From Bacteroidia bacterium (GTDB lineage Bacteria; Bacteroidota; Bacteroidia; Bacteroidales; Dysgonomonadaceae): a DNA stretch of 32,622 bases. The translations under genes and the position numbers were made by a program. The notes under the pieces were generated by a model. It saw only the letters and a program-made list of their open reading frames with translations, ran no database searches and had not been told where the DNA came from. This document shows, in pieces, positions 1 to 8,369 of this stretch. Positions within the stretch are counted from its first letter, which is position 1. Each line of letters starts with the position of its first letter. The DNA lies in the NCBI GenBank assembly GCA_030538215.1, contig JAUNUM010000027.1, forward strand, positions 1,160 through 33,781. The letters are read 5' to 3'.

Positions 1-1
1 A

Positions 2-1114
2 GAAGAAAAAGAAAAAGCAATTGATGCAGGTTATACTTCTGATAAAATTGATGTTGCTGTTATGATTGAAAATGCTTTAATAGTCTTAGCAATTGGAGAC
101 AACTCTTTTCATCTTTCAAGGTTAGATACGCTGTTAACTACCCATCTTAATGAAAAAGGGAATGTTGTATCATCACATATTACACTGCAAGATACAAAGG
201 ATAATAAAGTGTTGGATGAAATTCGGAAAGAGTATATCAAAACAAACAGTCCGTTTTTTATAAAATCTTATACTGCAGAGCGGAGTATTGAAATTCCTTC
301 CAGTTCATATCTGATTAAAACCGAATACCGAATTAAACAACCCAGTTATCTACAAAGATTAGGCATTGTTACGGTAGTTTCTTTTATTGCATCCATCATT
401 ATTATTTCCGTACTGTTCTACCTGCTTTTTATGATCAACCGCCGATTTATTGAAATTGCCAATATGGAGCGTTCGTTTCATGGAGCTATTCACGACTTGA
501 AGTCGCCGTTGGCTTACGTGTTTTTTCAGCTTTCATTGTTGGAAGAAGAAGAAACGGATTTGGGTAAAAAAGCATCGCTTTCGCTTACTGCGGACCGAGT
601 AACTTTTCTTACCGATAAGATAATGTGGTTATTGAAATCGGCACGAAATATCAATAAAATAGAAGAAGTAGATAAAGAAGTAGTTTCGCTGTATGATATG
701 TTGGAGCAGATAGAAAATGAAATGCATACGATGTTTCCGAAGAAAAAAATCAGCTTTAAGTATAATGTTGATGCTGACTTTACTATGCGTGTACTTCCTG
801 ACCTGATGGAAGCATCTATCCGTACAATTATTGAAAATGCCGTAAAATATAGTAGTGATGCTCCGGCTGTGGAAGTTTCCGCCATCCGAGATGTAGAAAA
901 CCTGCAAATAGCCATCTCCGATAATGGAGTGGGAATGACCAAACAACAGATGAAAAATATATTTAAGCCTTATTACACATCTGATAAAGTTCATGGGAAC
1001 GGCATCGGGCTATATTATGCACAAAGCATTGTAAAAGCTCACGGGGGCGGCATTTCCGTTACGAGTAATGCAGGAAAAGGTTCTACATTTTTAATAACTT
1101 TACCAAATTTATAA
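2..1114 (+). CDS. Sensor histidine kinase (5' end outside the window)
   Basis: Membrane sensor kinase that would phosphorylate the response regulator encoded 2 nt downstream. The reading frame is open from base 2 with no stop before the first ATG at 62, so the real start almost certainly lies upstream of the window. Numbering from that ATG: a periplasmic segment, one hydrophobic membrane helix at about 101-125, an H-box IHDLKSPL with His144 as likely phosphoacceptor, N-box Asn259 in IIENAVKYS, G1 box DNGVGM at 287-292, an F-box near FKPYYTS, and G2 box GNGIGL at 312-317. The kinase core is therefore complete. The signal sensed cannot be read from the visible part. Confidence 0.93.
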   Translation, partial: EEKEKAIDAGYTSDKIDVAVMIENALIVLAIGDNSFHLSRLDTLLTTHLNEKGNVVSSHITLQDTKDNKVLDEIRKEYIKTNSPFFIKSYTAERSIEIPSSSYLIKTEYRIKQPSYLQRLGIVTVVSFIASIIIISVLFYLLFMINRRFIEIANMERSFHGAIHDLKSPLAYVFFQLSLLEEEETDLGKKASLSLTADRVTFLTDKIMWLLKSARNINKIEEVDKEVVSLYDMLEQIENEMHTMFPKKKISFKYNVDADFTMRVLPDLMEASIRTIIENAVKYSSDAPAVEVSAIRDVENLQIAISDNGVGMTKQQMKNIFKPYYTSDKVHGNGIGLYYAQSIVKAHGGGISVTSNAGKGSTFLITLPNL

Positions 1115-1116
1115 AT

Positions 1117-1818
1117 ATGAGTTTATCAAAAATTAAAGTTTTACTCGTGGATGACGAAGTACTGTTGGGTAATACTGTGGTGGAAGCATTAAATAAACGT
1201 GGTTATGACGCCACTTATTTAACTGCGGTATATGGAGTGGCAGATGCTATTAGCCGACTTTCACCGGATATATTGGTGTTTGATGTGCAGATTGGTAAAG
1301 AAAACGGCATACAAATGGCAATGGATTTGTTTAAAGGTAACCCTACTTTGCCAATCATTTTTATCTCATCTCATCGTGAAGACGAGTTTAAAGAAGCAGG
1401 ACTGAAAGCCGGAGCTGTAGCATATATAGATAAACCTTTTACTGTAAAACTACTTTCGGCTCATATTGACCGCTTTACCCGAATGAAAAAATTAACGCCG
1501 GAAACCCCCGAACATATAATTTCTGTTGGAAAAACTCAACTTGATATTCGTAATAGGACATTAATATTAACAGATGGTTCTATAATAGATTTACGTCCTA
1601 TGGAGTATGTTATTTTGAAAAAACTGATAGAACACTTCAATGAAATTGTTTCCAGAGAAGATATTTACTACGCTATATGGGAAAAAGAAACGGCTTATTA
1701 TAATGAACAGAGCCTAAATAATTATATCCGCAGGGTGCGAGTAATGCTGGAAAATAATGATACGGGGTTGGAAGTATCCATGTACAGAAGTTTAGGATAT
1801 AAACTAAAAGAGATATAA
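1117..1818 (+). CDS. OmpR/PhoB-type response regulator
   Basis: DNA-binding partner of the preceding kinase; the 2-nt gap implies translational coupling. The receiver domain covers about residues 5-120: acidic pair in LLVDDE (Asp12/Asp13), phosphoacceptor Asp56 in ILVFDVQ, the switch residue in FISSH, and conserved Lys107 in YIDKPF. A winged-helix effector domain of the Trans_reg_C type covers about 135-233, with a typical recognition region in NNYIRRVRVML and the wing GYKLKEI at the end. At 233 residues it has the family's usual length. It is not obviously RprY-like in sequence, and the regulon is unknown. Confidence 0.93.
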   Translation: MSLSKIKVLLVDDEVLLGNTVVEALNKRGYDATYLTAVYGVADAISRLSPDILVFDVQIGKENGIQMAMDLFKGNPTLPIIFISSHREDEFKEAGLKAGAVAYIDKPFTVKLLSAHIDRFTRMKKLTPETPEHIISVGKTQLDIRNRTLILTDGSIIDLRPMEYVILKKLIEHFNEIVSREDIYYAIWEKETAYYNEQSLNNYIRRVRVMLENNDTGLEVSMYRSLGYKLKEI

Positions 1819-1831
1819 TAGCTGTTTTTGA

Positions 1832-2590
1832 CTAAAACCTCTCCAGCCTCATTTCCTCCCCATCAAATACGGCATACGAAAAAAACTTAATCCAATCACC
1901 GATATTGATAACACGTGACTTTTCATTCAACGGAAAATCCAGCAAAATATGCCTATGGCCAAAAATAAAATAATCGATATCAGGCGTTCGAATAATTTCT
2001 TGCTTCGCAAATTGGATGAGATATTCATTGTCTTCGCCTAAGAAATCTTGCGTACCACCAGTTTCACGACTTTTGTTCGACCACATGTGTGCCAGTCCAA
2101 TTGTCCATCGTGGATGAATGGTTGCAAACCAGAATCGTAAAAACTTGCTGTGAAAAACTTTGCGCAGAAAGCGAAATGCAATCGATTTATCGGCTAATCC
2201 ATCGCCATGAGCGATAAAAAACTTTTTGCCGAAGATTTCCGTAATAAGCGGTTTACGATGAATAATCAATCCACATTCGTTTTGGAGATAATCGGTAAGC
2301 CAAATATCGTGATTGCCGATAAAAAAAAGCACTTCTATGCCCGAGTCGGTAATCTCCGATAACTTTCCGAGTAATCGTGTAAATCCTCTCGGCACAACTG
2401 TTTTATACTCGAACCAATAATCGAAAATATCGCCCAGTAAATATATAGCTTGTGCATCTTGCTTCGCAAAATCGAGCCAGCGACACAGTTTTCGCTCCGT
2501 TTCAATTGAATCGGTATGCATTTTTGAGCCTAAATGGACATCGGAAACAAAATATATTTTTTTGTTCATGGGTTTGTGATTTTGTGCCAT
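1832..2590 (-). CDS. lpxH: UDP-2,3-diacylglucosamine diphosphatase-like metallophosphoesterase (LpxH type)
   Basis: Calcineurin-fold phosphoesterase expected to hydrolyse UDP-2,3-diacylglucosamine to lipid X in lipid A synthesis at the inner membrane face. All metal-binding blocks are visible: DVH (Asp17, His19), GDIFDYW (Asp54), GNHD (Asn93-His94-Asp95), AHGDG (His128) and GHRH (His212, His214). The 252-residue length fits the family. A second start at residue 8 (2569) is possible, because a palindromic repeat abuts the first ATG. It is last in an apparent radC - MIP18-like - lpxH run on the minus strand and converges on the response regulator with only 13 bp between. A broader UDP-sugar hydrolase role cannot be excluded. 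Confidence 0.85.
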   Translation of the reverse strand: MAQNHKPMNKKIYFVSDVHLGSKMHTDSIETERKLCRWLDFAKQDAQAIYLLGDIFDYWFEYKTVVPRGFTRLLGKLSEITDSGIEVLFFIGNHDIWLTDYLQNECGLIIHRKPLITEIFGKKFFIAHGDGLADKSIAFRFLRKVFHSKFLRFWFATIHPRWTIGLAHMWSNKSRETGGTQDFLGEDNEYLIQFAKQEIIRTPDIDYFIFGHRHILLDFPLNEKSRVINIGDWIKFFSYAVFDGEEMRLERF

Positions 2591-2594
2591 AGAA

Positions 2595-2610
2595 ACACAC
2601 GGTCGTGTGT
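2595..2610. repeat. Short perfect palindrome between lpxH and the MIP18-like gene
   Basis: ACACAC and GTGTGT arms around GGTC, flanked by partly matching AGA/TCT ends. It fills almost the whole 25-bp gap between the two minus-strand genes. It resembles the short dispersed intergenic palindromes seen in Bacteroidota genomes, but only this copy is seen here. Confidence 0.5.
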
Positions 2611-2615
2611 CTCTA

Positions 2616-2933
2616 CTACATGAATCCCAATTCCAGCAGCGCTTCTTCGCTCATCATCGATTTATCCCATGGCGGATCAAACGTGAGATTTAGATCAACG
2701 TTATTTACTTCAGGAATAGATTCTACTTTCATCTGCACATCCATCAAAATAAAATCTGCAGCAGGACAACTGGGCGATGTAAAAGTCATTTCAATAGTTA
2801 CATTGTTGGCATCGTCAATATCCACATCGTAGATTAATCCCAAATCGTAAATATTTACCGGAATTTCGGGGTCATACACCGTACGGAGCATAACCACTAT
2901 TTTATCTTGTAATTTTTGTAATTCGTCGTTCAT
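2616..2933 (-). CDS. MIP18/DUF59 family Fe-S assembly factor (SufT/PaaD-like)
   Basis: Small cytoplasmic protein of the MIP18 (DUF59) family, which helps in maturation of iron-sulfur proteins. Seen: an N-terminal helix, the family signature VYDPEIPVNIYDLGLIYDV, the core strand VTIEMTFTSPSCPAAD holding the single conserved Cys, and a C-terminal FDPPWDKSMMSEEALLELG. The length of 105 residues is usual for the stand-alone form. It lies 13 bp downstream of radC and 25 bp upstream of lpxH on the same strand and is probably co-transcribed. No suf genes are visible in the window, so the target protein is unknown. Confidence 0.88.
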   Translation of the reverse strand: MNDELQKLQDKIVVMLRTVYDPEIPVNIYDLGLIYDVDIDDANNVTIEMTFTSPSCPAADFILMDVQMKVESIPEVNNVDLNLTFDPPWDKSMMSEEALLELGFM

Positions 2934-2946
2934 AATTATCTGTTTA

Positions 2947-3636
2947 TTAAATTATTCCATTATCGGAAAAACTATAATATGTTTCACCGCAAACTATTAT
3001 ATGATCGAGCAAGGCAATATCCATCCATTGGGCGGCTTCTTTCAACTTTTTTGTAAGCGCCGTATCTTGCGGACTCGGTGTACAACTTCCCGAAGGGTGA
3101 TTATGCCCCAGAACGATACTACTTGCATAATGATTGATCGCTTCGCGAAGAATCAGCCTGATGTCAACCACCGTTCCCGATATTCCGCCACGACTCACTT
3201 GCATGGTAGAAACCACTTTGTTGGAACGATCGAGCAATAGCGCCCACGTTTCTTCGTGATTCAAATCTGCCAAAATGGGATAGAAAATAGTGTAAGAATC
3301 GTTGGAAGAACTTATCTTTTTCCTGTCAACCACTTCCTCCGATTTTCTTCTTTTGCCCAATTCCAGAGCGGCAATTATGGTAATTGCTTTAGCCGGTCCG
3401 ACACCTCGGAAATTACTCGTCAAATCGTTAACGCTGAAACGACCTAATTTGTTGAGATTATTATCGGCTTTTTGTAAAATTCTTTTGCAAAGCTCAACCG
3501 CGCTCTCCTTGTCGTTGCCCGAACCAATGAGAATGGCAAGTAGTTCAGAATCGGATAAAGCCGAAACTCCTTTCAATATCATCTTTTCACGCGGACGATC
3601 TTCTTCTGCCCAGTGTTTTATACTGATTTTTTTCAT
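2947..3636 (-). CDS. radC: RadC family JAB/MPN-domain protein
   Basis: RadC-like protein of 229 residues. The N-terminal region (about 1-95) is a helix-hairpin-helix-like UPF0758 domain with LLAILIGSG and FRGVGPAKA. The C-terminal region is a JAB/MPN metalloprotease-like domain with the zinc-site motif HNHPSGSCTPSPQD near the end. Despite the historical DNA-repair label, the biochemical function of RadC is unsettled. It is first in a three-gene minus-strand run, and its putative promoter lies inside the efp terminator region. Confidence 0.92.
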   Translation of the reverse strand: MKKISIKHWAEEDRPREKMILKGVSALSDSELLAILIGSGNDKESAVELCKRILQKADNNLNKLGRFSVNDLTSNFRGVGPAKAITIIAALELGKRRKSEEVVDRKKISSSNDSYTIFYPILADLNHEETWALLLDRSNKVVSTMQVSRGGISGTVVDIRLILREAINHYASSIVLGHNHPSGSCTPSPQDTALTKKLKEAAQWMDIALLDHIIVCGETYYSFSDNGII

Positions 3637-3660
3637 ATTGCTTCAATTCTCAATCAATCA

Positions 3661-3691
3661 CAAAGATAGCACAAAAAAAGACACCGTAAAA
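3661..3691 (-). promoter_or_regulatory. Putative promoter for the radC run
   Basis: On the minus strand there is a TATCTTTG box (plus-strand CAAAGATA at 3661-3668) matching the Bacteroidota -7 consensus TAnnTTTG. A weak TTTT sits 19 bp upstream in place of TTTG. The site is 25 bp before the radC start and overlaps the efp terminator hairpin. Confidence 0.45.
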
Positions 3692-3703
3692 TACGATGTC
3701 TTT
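3673..3703 (-). terminator. Rho-independent terminator of efp
   Basis: Plus-strand arms AAAGACA (3677-3683) and TGTCTTT (3697-3703), continued by CGT/ACG after one mismatch, around a 5-nt loop. On the minus strand the stem runs into seven T residues (A run at 3673-3679), which is the correct orientation to end efp transcription. Confidence 0.75.
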
Positions 3704-3737
3704 CTTCTTGTTTGTTAGTTTCTTCAATAGTGAGATG

Positions 3738-4304
3738 TTACTCTTTTACACGCTCAACGTAAGCTCCTGTACGTGTATCTACTCTAACTTTTTCACCTTC
3801 GTTGATGAACAATGGAACACGAACTTCTGCTCCTGTTTCAACAGTAGCCGGCTTCAATGTGTTGGTAGCCGTGTCGCCTCTAACTCCGGGTTCGGTGTAT
3901 GTTATTTGTAATACCACGTGTGTTGGCATTTCAGCAGTTAAAATAGTGCCGCTTTCGGCATGGATTTGAACTTCTACCAAATCGCCTTCTTTCAGAAACT
4001 GAACGCCTTCGATTTGTTCCGCGGGAATAGGAATTTGTTCAAAGGTTTCGGTATTCATGAAATTGTATCCCATATCGTCCTGATAAAGATATTGAAATGG
4101 GCGGCGCTCAATACGAACTTCATCTACTCGTACTCCCGAGTTGAAAGTTTTTTCGAGGATGCGCCCTGTGGTTACGTTTCTAAGTTTTGTGCGAACGAAA
4201 GCTGCACCTTTGCCGGGTTTCACGTGAAGAAATTCCACAATGAAATAATATTGCCCTTCCAAATCGATACACATTCCGTTCCTGAAATCAGCTGTTGTTG
4301 CCAT
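3738..4304 (-). CDS. efp: Translation elongation factor P
   Basis: EF-P relieves ribosome stalling at polyproline stretches. The protein has 188 residues, the normal length for the three-domain family. The N-terminal KOW-like domain carries the exposed loop KPGKG, with Lys32 at the position that is modified in many bacteria. The middle OB domain includes [15 protein letters not shown], and the C-terminal OB domain ends with the family signature [17 protein letters not shown]. No EpmA/EpmB-type modification gene is visible nearby. It is a single-gene unit with a good promoter and a clear terminator. Confidence 0.96.
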   Translation of the reverse strand: MATTADFRNGMCIDLEGQYYFIVEFLHVKPGKGAAFVRTKLRNVTTGRILEKTFNSGVRVDEVRIERRPFQYLYQDDMGYNFMNTETFEQIPIPAEQIEGVQFLKEGDLVEVQIHAESGTILTAEMPTHVVLQITYTEPGVRGDTATNTLKPATVETGAEVRVPLFINEGEKVRVDTRTGAYVERVKE

Positions 4305-4341
4305 AAATTGTATTTGTCTGAGTTATATTTGAATTAGGTCG

Positions 4342-4373
4342 CAAAAGTACTGATTTTATTCCAAAACGGCAAA
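4342..4373 (-). promoter_or_regulatory. Promoter of efp
   Basis: Minus-strand TTTG (plus CAAA 4370-4373), a 20-bp spacer, then TACTTTTG (plus CAAAAGTA 4342-4349). This matches the Bacteroidota housekeeping consensus TTTG-N19-21-TAnnTTTG and lies about 40 bp upstream of the efp ATG. Confidence 0.7.
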
Positions 4374-4436
4374 TAAATAAGTTCGCTGAATAATTTATTG
4401 GACATTATAATTAGATAAGCCTGCGGCGATAGGCGC

Positions 4437-4505
4437 TTCGTGATATAGCTACGCTGATAAGTGGAAAGTCACTTGATATATTCAACGCCACAACTTTATC
4501 ACGAA
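4437..4505. repeat. Palindromic intergenic element of about 70 bp, copy 1
   Basis: Outer 9-bp arms TTCGTGATA (4437-4445) and TATCACGAA (4497-4505) enclose a second inverted pair, AAGTG/CACTT (4460-4475). The words GCTACGCT and ATATTCAACG-N-CACAA recur at similar positions in the element at 12965-13035. It lies between efp and the NCS2 gene. REP/MITE-like element is an inference. Confidence 0.6.
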
Positions 4506-4559
4506 CGGAGTGAGTCTATCATTTTGTTTTTTTAAACGAAATCTATCGCGTAAGCACTA

Positions 4560-5876
4560 TCAGTGCACGAACGCACTTGACGCGTCAAGGAAGATTTTTA
4601 TCAGGAAGAATATCGATAAAATATACATCGTGATGCTTATATCCTTCACTTTTCCCGACAGAAGTTTAACGATGGTAAAACTCAACATTCCAAAGATAAT
4701 TCCGTTGGCAATACTGTACGTAAACGGCATAAAAATGATGGTGATAAAAGCCGGAAATCCCGAACTCATTTCGTTGAAATCAATATCGACAACCGAACTC
4801 ATCATAAATAATCCGATAATAATCAGTGCCGGAGCTGTTGCAGCGGCAGGAACCATCAAAAATATCGGAGCAAAGAAAAGAGCCAAAACAAACATTATGG
4901 TTGTGCTTACGCTCGTTAGTCCTGTTCTACCACCGGCTGCCACGCCGGATGCACTTTCCACGTACGAAGTATTGGGACTGGTGCCTAAAATGGCTCCAAC
5001 AAATGTTCCCAATGCATCGGCAAACAATGCTTTTTGTAATTGCGGAAAGCTACCGTCTTTTTCCGATTTTCCAATTTTTGAAATTACACCAATCAATGTT
5101 CCCATCGCATCAAAAATATTAACCATCAGAAATGTAAATACTACAATTAACATATCGAAAGTGAAAATACTACTCCATTCGAACTTAAAGAAAATGGGTT
5201 CAATGCTTGGTGGAAGTGCAATCCAACTGCCTTCGGGCAACTGTATTTTTCCTAAAAAACCGGCAAATATCGTGGAAACAATAATCCCGATAAGAATAGC
5301 GCCGTGCACTTTTTTAACCAATAGAACGGCAATTACCACCAATCCGAGTAAAGCAATCCATACGTTGGGTTCTGCCAGACTCCCGAGTTGAACAAGCGTG
5401 AATTGGTTTGGAGTTACAATTCCGGCGCTATTTAATCCAATAATGGTAATAAACAGACCGATACCTATTGGAATGGCATTTTTTAGCGCCACAGGAATGT
5501 TGTCCACAATAATCTTACGGATATTGAAAACTGTCAGAAGCATAAAGCAAAGTCCGGATAATAAAACGCCTGTCAGGGCAAATTGCCAAGTGTGCCCCAT
5601 GGCGATAACCACGCTGAAAGCAAAAAAGTTGTTCAATCCCATTCCAGGTGCTTGCGCAATAGGCACGTTGGCGATAAGCGCCATAAAAATTGTTCCGGCA
5701 ATGGCTGCAACGGCAGTTGTTGTAAAAAGTGCACCTTTATCCATGCCTGTTTCTCCCAAAATTTGAGGGTTCACGGCTAAAATATATGACATGGTCAAAA
5801 AAGTAATAATTCCGGCCAGAATTTCCGTGCGGATATTCGTATTATTTTGTTTGAGTTTAAAAAGTTTTTCTAACAT
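4560..5876 (-). CDS. NCS2 family purine permease (AzgA/GhxP-like)
   Basis: Inner-membrane proton-coupled importer for purine bases such as guanine, hypoxanthine or adenine. The 438-residue protein is almost wholly hydrophobic, with about 12-14 membrane segments. The N-terminus TEILAGIITFLTMSYILAVN, the block VPIAQAPGMGLNNFFAFS and the substrate-site region GTSPNTSYVESASGVAAGG are signatures of the AzgA-like branch rather than the UraA/xanthine branch. A DUF5020 outer-membrane gene lies 105 bp upstream on the same strand, which suggests a two-membrane uptake route (inference). The exact base transported cannot be read from sequence. Confidence 0.9.
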   Translation of the reverse strand: MLEKLFKLKQNNTNIRTEILAGIITFLTMSYILAVNPQILGETGMDKGALFTTTAVAAIAGTIFMALIANVPIAQAPGMGLNNFFAFSVVIAMGHTWQFALTGVLLSGLCFMLLTVFNIRKIIVDNIPVALKNAIPIGIGLFITIIGLNSAGIVTPNQFTLVQLGSLAEPNVWIALLGLVVIAVLLVKKVHGAILIGIIVSTIFAGFLGKIQLPEGSWIALPPSIEPIFFKFEWSSIFTFDMLIVVFTFLMVNIFDAMGTLIGVISKIGKSEKDGSFPQLQKALFADALGTFVGAILGTSPNTSYVESASGVAAGGRTGLTSVSTTIMFVLALFFAPIFLMVPAAATAPALIIIGLFMMSSVVDIDFNEMSSGFPAFITIIFMPFTYSIANGIIFGMLSFTIVKLLSGKVKDISITMYILSIFFLIKIFLDASSAFVH

Positions 5877-5893
5877 AATTATTTTGTGTTATT

Positions 5894-5975
5894 TACCCCT
5901 AAATCCCCTAAAGGGTACTTTTGCGGGCTGTGATTCATCAATTATAATATTTTAAACTCCCCTTCAGGGGGCGGG
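5894..5975. repeat. G/C-run intergenic repeat between DUF5020 and NCS2 genes
   Basis: Two C-rich/G-rich inverted segments: TACCC...GGGTA around 5895-5917 and CCCCTTCAGGGG at 5959-5970 followed by GCGGGG. Such CCCCTAAA / CTTCAGGGGG words are typical of dispersed spacer repeats in Bacteroidota. They could form hairpins in a joint transcript, but there is no clear T run. Confidence 0.45.
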
Positions 5976-5981
5976 GTTATA

Positions 5982-6695
5982 TTAAAAGTTCCACTTTGTA
6001 GCTATCGTGGGTATAGCAGTGAATTTTTCGAAGCGTGCAAAGTTATAGCTCAACTCAATTTCGCTTCCAAGAGCAAAATTCGGAGTGAAGTTATACCAGA
6101 TTTGCGGTTCAGATAAAAGAACTAATTTTTTTCCTCCTTCACCTGTTGCACGGTTTTTATTTTCAGACCACAAATCTAAAAATCCACCTAACGACACTTT
6201 ACTGTTTGGAAATGCCGAGTTCCAGGTTAATGTCCACTGTACGTCGTGACTGTTAGTTTGGAAAGCGTTAAGTTTATACGCTAAGTAGGTTCCCATAAAG
6301 AAATTACCCAACTGAAACGGGTATTGAAAACCGGCCAAATAAGAACTGGGGATTGAAAAGCTAAACTCTGTCCCTCTCACTAAGCCTAACCCTCCGTTAT
6401 ATTCCAAGTGCGGCATTAATGGGAAATCGTTAATTTTAAAAGCGCGTGCAATCTCAGCATACGCTAATCCGGGATTCCTCTTGTCGAAATTAAAATCAAA
6501 ATCTACGAACATAAATGTTGAACCCCATTTATCGGGTTTAAACATCTCAAAAGTCGCCGTCAGATAATTGATGGGAGCATTAATATTATCACCGTAAAGC
6601 GAGTGGCGCGGATCGAAGTGCAATTGTAAGTTTTGCGCGTTTAACGATGTAAATGCCACTAATGACAAAGTAAGTAGAAACAATTTGCGTAACAT
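5982..6695 (-). CDS. DUF5020 family outer-membrane protein (possible Tsx-like channel)
   Basis: Secreted 237-residue protein with a signal peptide ending FTSLNAQ (residues 1-21) and a C-terminal aromatic end KWNF, typical of an outer-membrane beta-barrel. Alternating aromatic/hydrophobic strands run through the whole chain (MFVDFDFNFD, YLAGFQYPF, VQWTLTWNSAF, EIELSYNFARF). It resembles DUF5020 proteins. Its overall layout recalls the Tsx nucleoside channel, and the downstream NCS2 purine permease makes a nucleobase/nucleoside pore an attractive guess, but this is inference. The ATG at 6695 is preceded by an AT-rich leader. Confidence 0.75.
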   Translation of the reverse strand: MLRKLFLLTLSLVAFTSLNAQNLQLHFDPRHSLYGDNINAPINYLTATFEMFKPDKWGSTFMFVDFDFNFDKRNPGLAYAEIARAFKINDFPLMPHLEYNGGLGLVRGTEFSFSIPSSYLAGFQYPFQLGNFFMGTYLAYKLNAFQTNSHDVQWTLTWNSAFPNSKVSLGGFLDLWSENKNRATGEGGKKLVLLSEPQIWYNFTPNFALGSEIELSYNFARFEKFTAIPTIATKWNF

Positions 6696-6800
6696 AAATA
6701 ATTAAATTTTAAAGATTATTGAAAAGAAATGCCGAAATTAACAAAAAAATGCAAACTAATTAAGTGTTAAAGAGACTTTTTTATCTTTTATTTGATATCT

Positions 6801-6831
6801 TTTATACTTACCGCTTAAATTTGTATTTTTG
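6801..6831 (+). promoter_or_regulatory. Putative promoter of cysS
   Basis: TATTTTTG at 6824-6831 matches the -7 consensus TAnnTTTG. TTTA at 6801-6804 stands 19 bp upstream where TTTG is expected. The box ends 30 bp before the cysS ATG. Confidence 0.55.
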
Positions 6832-6861
6832 CTCTCAAATTAAAACTCAAGCTTGGTTATT

Positions 6862-8340
6862 ATGCAAGAAAATATTTCTCAACCTTTGGTTATTTACAAC
6901 ACGCTCAGCCGCTCGAAGGAGCTTTTTGAACCCATCAATTCGCCTTTCGTTGGAATGTATGTTTGTGGCCCTACGGTGTATAGCGATGTGCATTTGGGCA
7001 ACAGTCGCACGTTTATCTCTTTCGATATGATCTACAGGTACTTGCTTCATATCGGATATAAAGTAAGGTACGTTAGGAATATCACCGATGCGGGGCATTT
7101 GGAAGGCGATAACGATGAAGGTGAAGACAAATTTGCCAAAAAAGCGAAATTGGAGCAACTGGAACCGATGGAAATCGTGCAGAAATACACACTCGGGTTT
7201 CACGAAATTTTACGCATCTTCAACACGCTTCCGCCAAGTATTGAGCCAACCGCTACCGGACATATTCTGGAACAAATTGAGATGATTAAGGAAATTCTCG
7301 CTGCCGGATATGCCTACGAAGTGAACGGAACGGTTTATTTTGATGTAGAAAAATACAGTAAAGCGTACGATTACGGCATCCTTACCAATCGAAGACTGGA
7401 AGATCTACTGGAGGGAACGCGCGAACTGAGCGGACAAGACGAGAAAAAGGGGAGACTGGACTTTGCTCTTTGGATAAAAGCCAAGCCAGAAACTTTGATG
7501 CAATGGCCATCGCCATGGGGTTGGGGATTTCCCGGCTGGCACATAGAGTGTTCTGCCATGAGTGCCAAGTATCTGGGCACAACTTTCGATATTCACGGTG
7601 GTGGAATGGATTTACAGGCAACACACCACACTAACGAAATTGCTCAATCGCAGGCTTGCAATCATACCGAACCGGTAAAATATTGGGTGCACACCAATAT
7701 GCTCACGGTTAATGGTGCACGAATGTCGAAATCTGCCGGAAACGGTTTTCTGCCTAAAGAACTGTTCACCGGCGATCATCCGTTGCTGGAACGTGGATAT
7801 TCGCCAATGACAGTGCGCTTTTTTATGGCACAATCACATTATCGCAGCACACTGGATTTTTCTAACGAAGCATTGCAGGCTGCTGAAAAAGGCTACAAAA
7901 AGTTGATGGAAAGTATCAAAAGATTAGCAAAGATTGAGCCAGCAAAAACATCGTCCGTAAATATCGATGAAATTCGTCAGAATTGTTACGATGCGATGAA
8001 TGACGATTTTAACTGTCCGGTTCTTATTTCGCACCTGTTTGAAGTGGTGAGGATAATTAATTCTGCAATTGATAAAACGGAAAGCCTCACAGCATCCGAT
8101 ATTGACGCGCTGAAGGAACTGATTCAGGTTTTTGTTTTTGATGTTTTGGGATTGATTGATGAAAGCGAAGCCAACGCCGGAGGCGATGTAATTAATGGTT
8201 TGATGAATCTGATTATCGATATTCGTAAGTCGGCGCGTGAAAATAAAGATTGGACAACATCGGATAAAATTCGTGACCAACTGAAAGCTGCCGGTGTAGA
8301 AATTAAGGATACGAAAGACGGTGTGGAGTGGCGGATTTAA
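6862..8340 (+). CDS. cysS: Cysteinyl-tRNA synthetase
   Basis: Class I synthetase that charges tRNA-Cys. I start it at the ATG at 6862 rather than the in-frame TTG at 6853, giving 492 residues, close to the family norm. The HIGH motif appears as HLGN (His44-Asn47) and the KMSKS motif as RMSKS (287-291). The zinc ligands are visible as Cys35 (YVCGPTVY), Cys230 (HIECSAM), His255 and Glu259 (HHTNE). The C-terminal part (about 350-492) is the helical anticodon-binding and DALR-like region. It is a single-gene unit behind a Bacteroidota-type promoter, divergent from the DUF5020 gene. Confidence 0.97.
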   Translation: MQENISQPLVIYNTLSRSKELFEPINSPFVGMYVCGPTVYSDVHLGNSRTFISFDMIYRYLLHIGYKVRYVRNITDAGHLEGDNDEGEDKFAKKAKLEQLEPMEIVQKYTLGFHEILRIFNTLPPSIEPTATGHILEQIEMIKEILAAGYAYEVNGTVYFDVEKYSKAYDYGILTNRRLEDLLEGTRELSGQDEKKGRLDFALWIKAKPETLMQWPSPWGWGFPGWHIECSAMSAKYLGTTFDIHGGGMDLQATHHTNEIAQSQACNHTEPVKYWVHTNMLTVNGARMSKSAGNGFLPKELFTGDHPLLERGYSPMTVRFFMAQSHYRSTLDFSNEALQAAEKGYKKLMESIKRLAKIEPAKTSSVNIDEIRQNCYDAMNDDFNCPVLISHLFEVVRIINSAIDKTESLTASDIDALKELIQVFVFDVLGLIDESEANAGGDVINGLMNLIIDIRKSARENKDWTTSDKIRDQLKAAGVEIKDTKDGVEWRI

Positions 8341-8369
8341 GGGAGACGATGGCTCCGCCTTCGTTATGA

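Noticed and set aside
4510..5391. Long plus-strand open frame opposite the NCS2 permease gene
   Set aside because: It is the antisense of a clear membrane transporter gene with strong family motifs; its own translation shows no recognisable domain.
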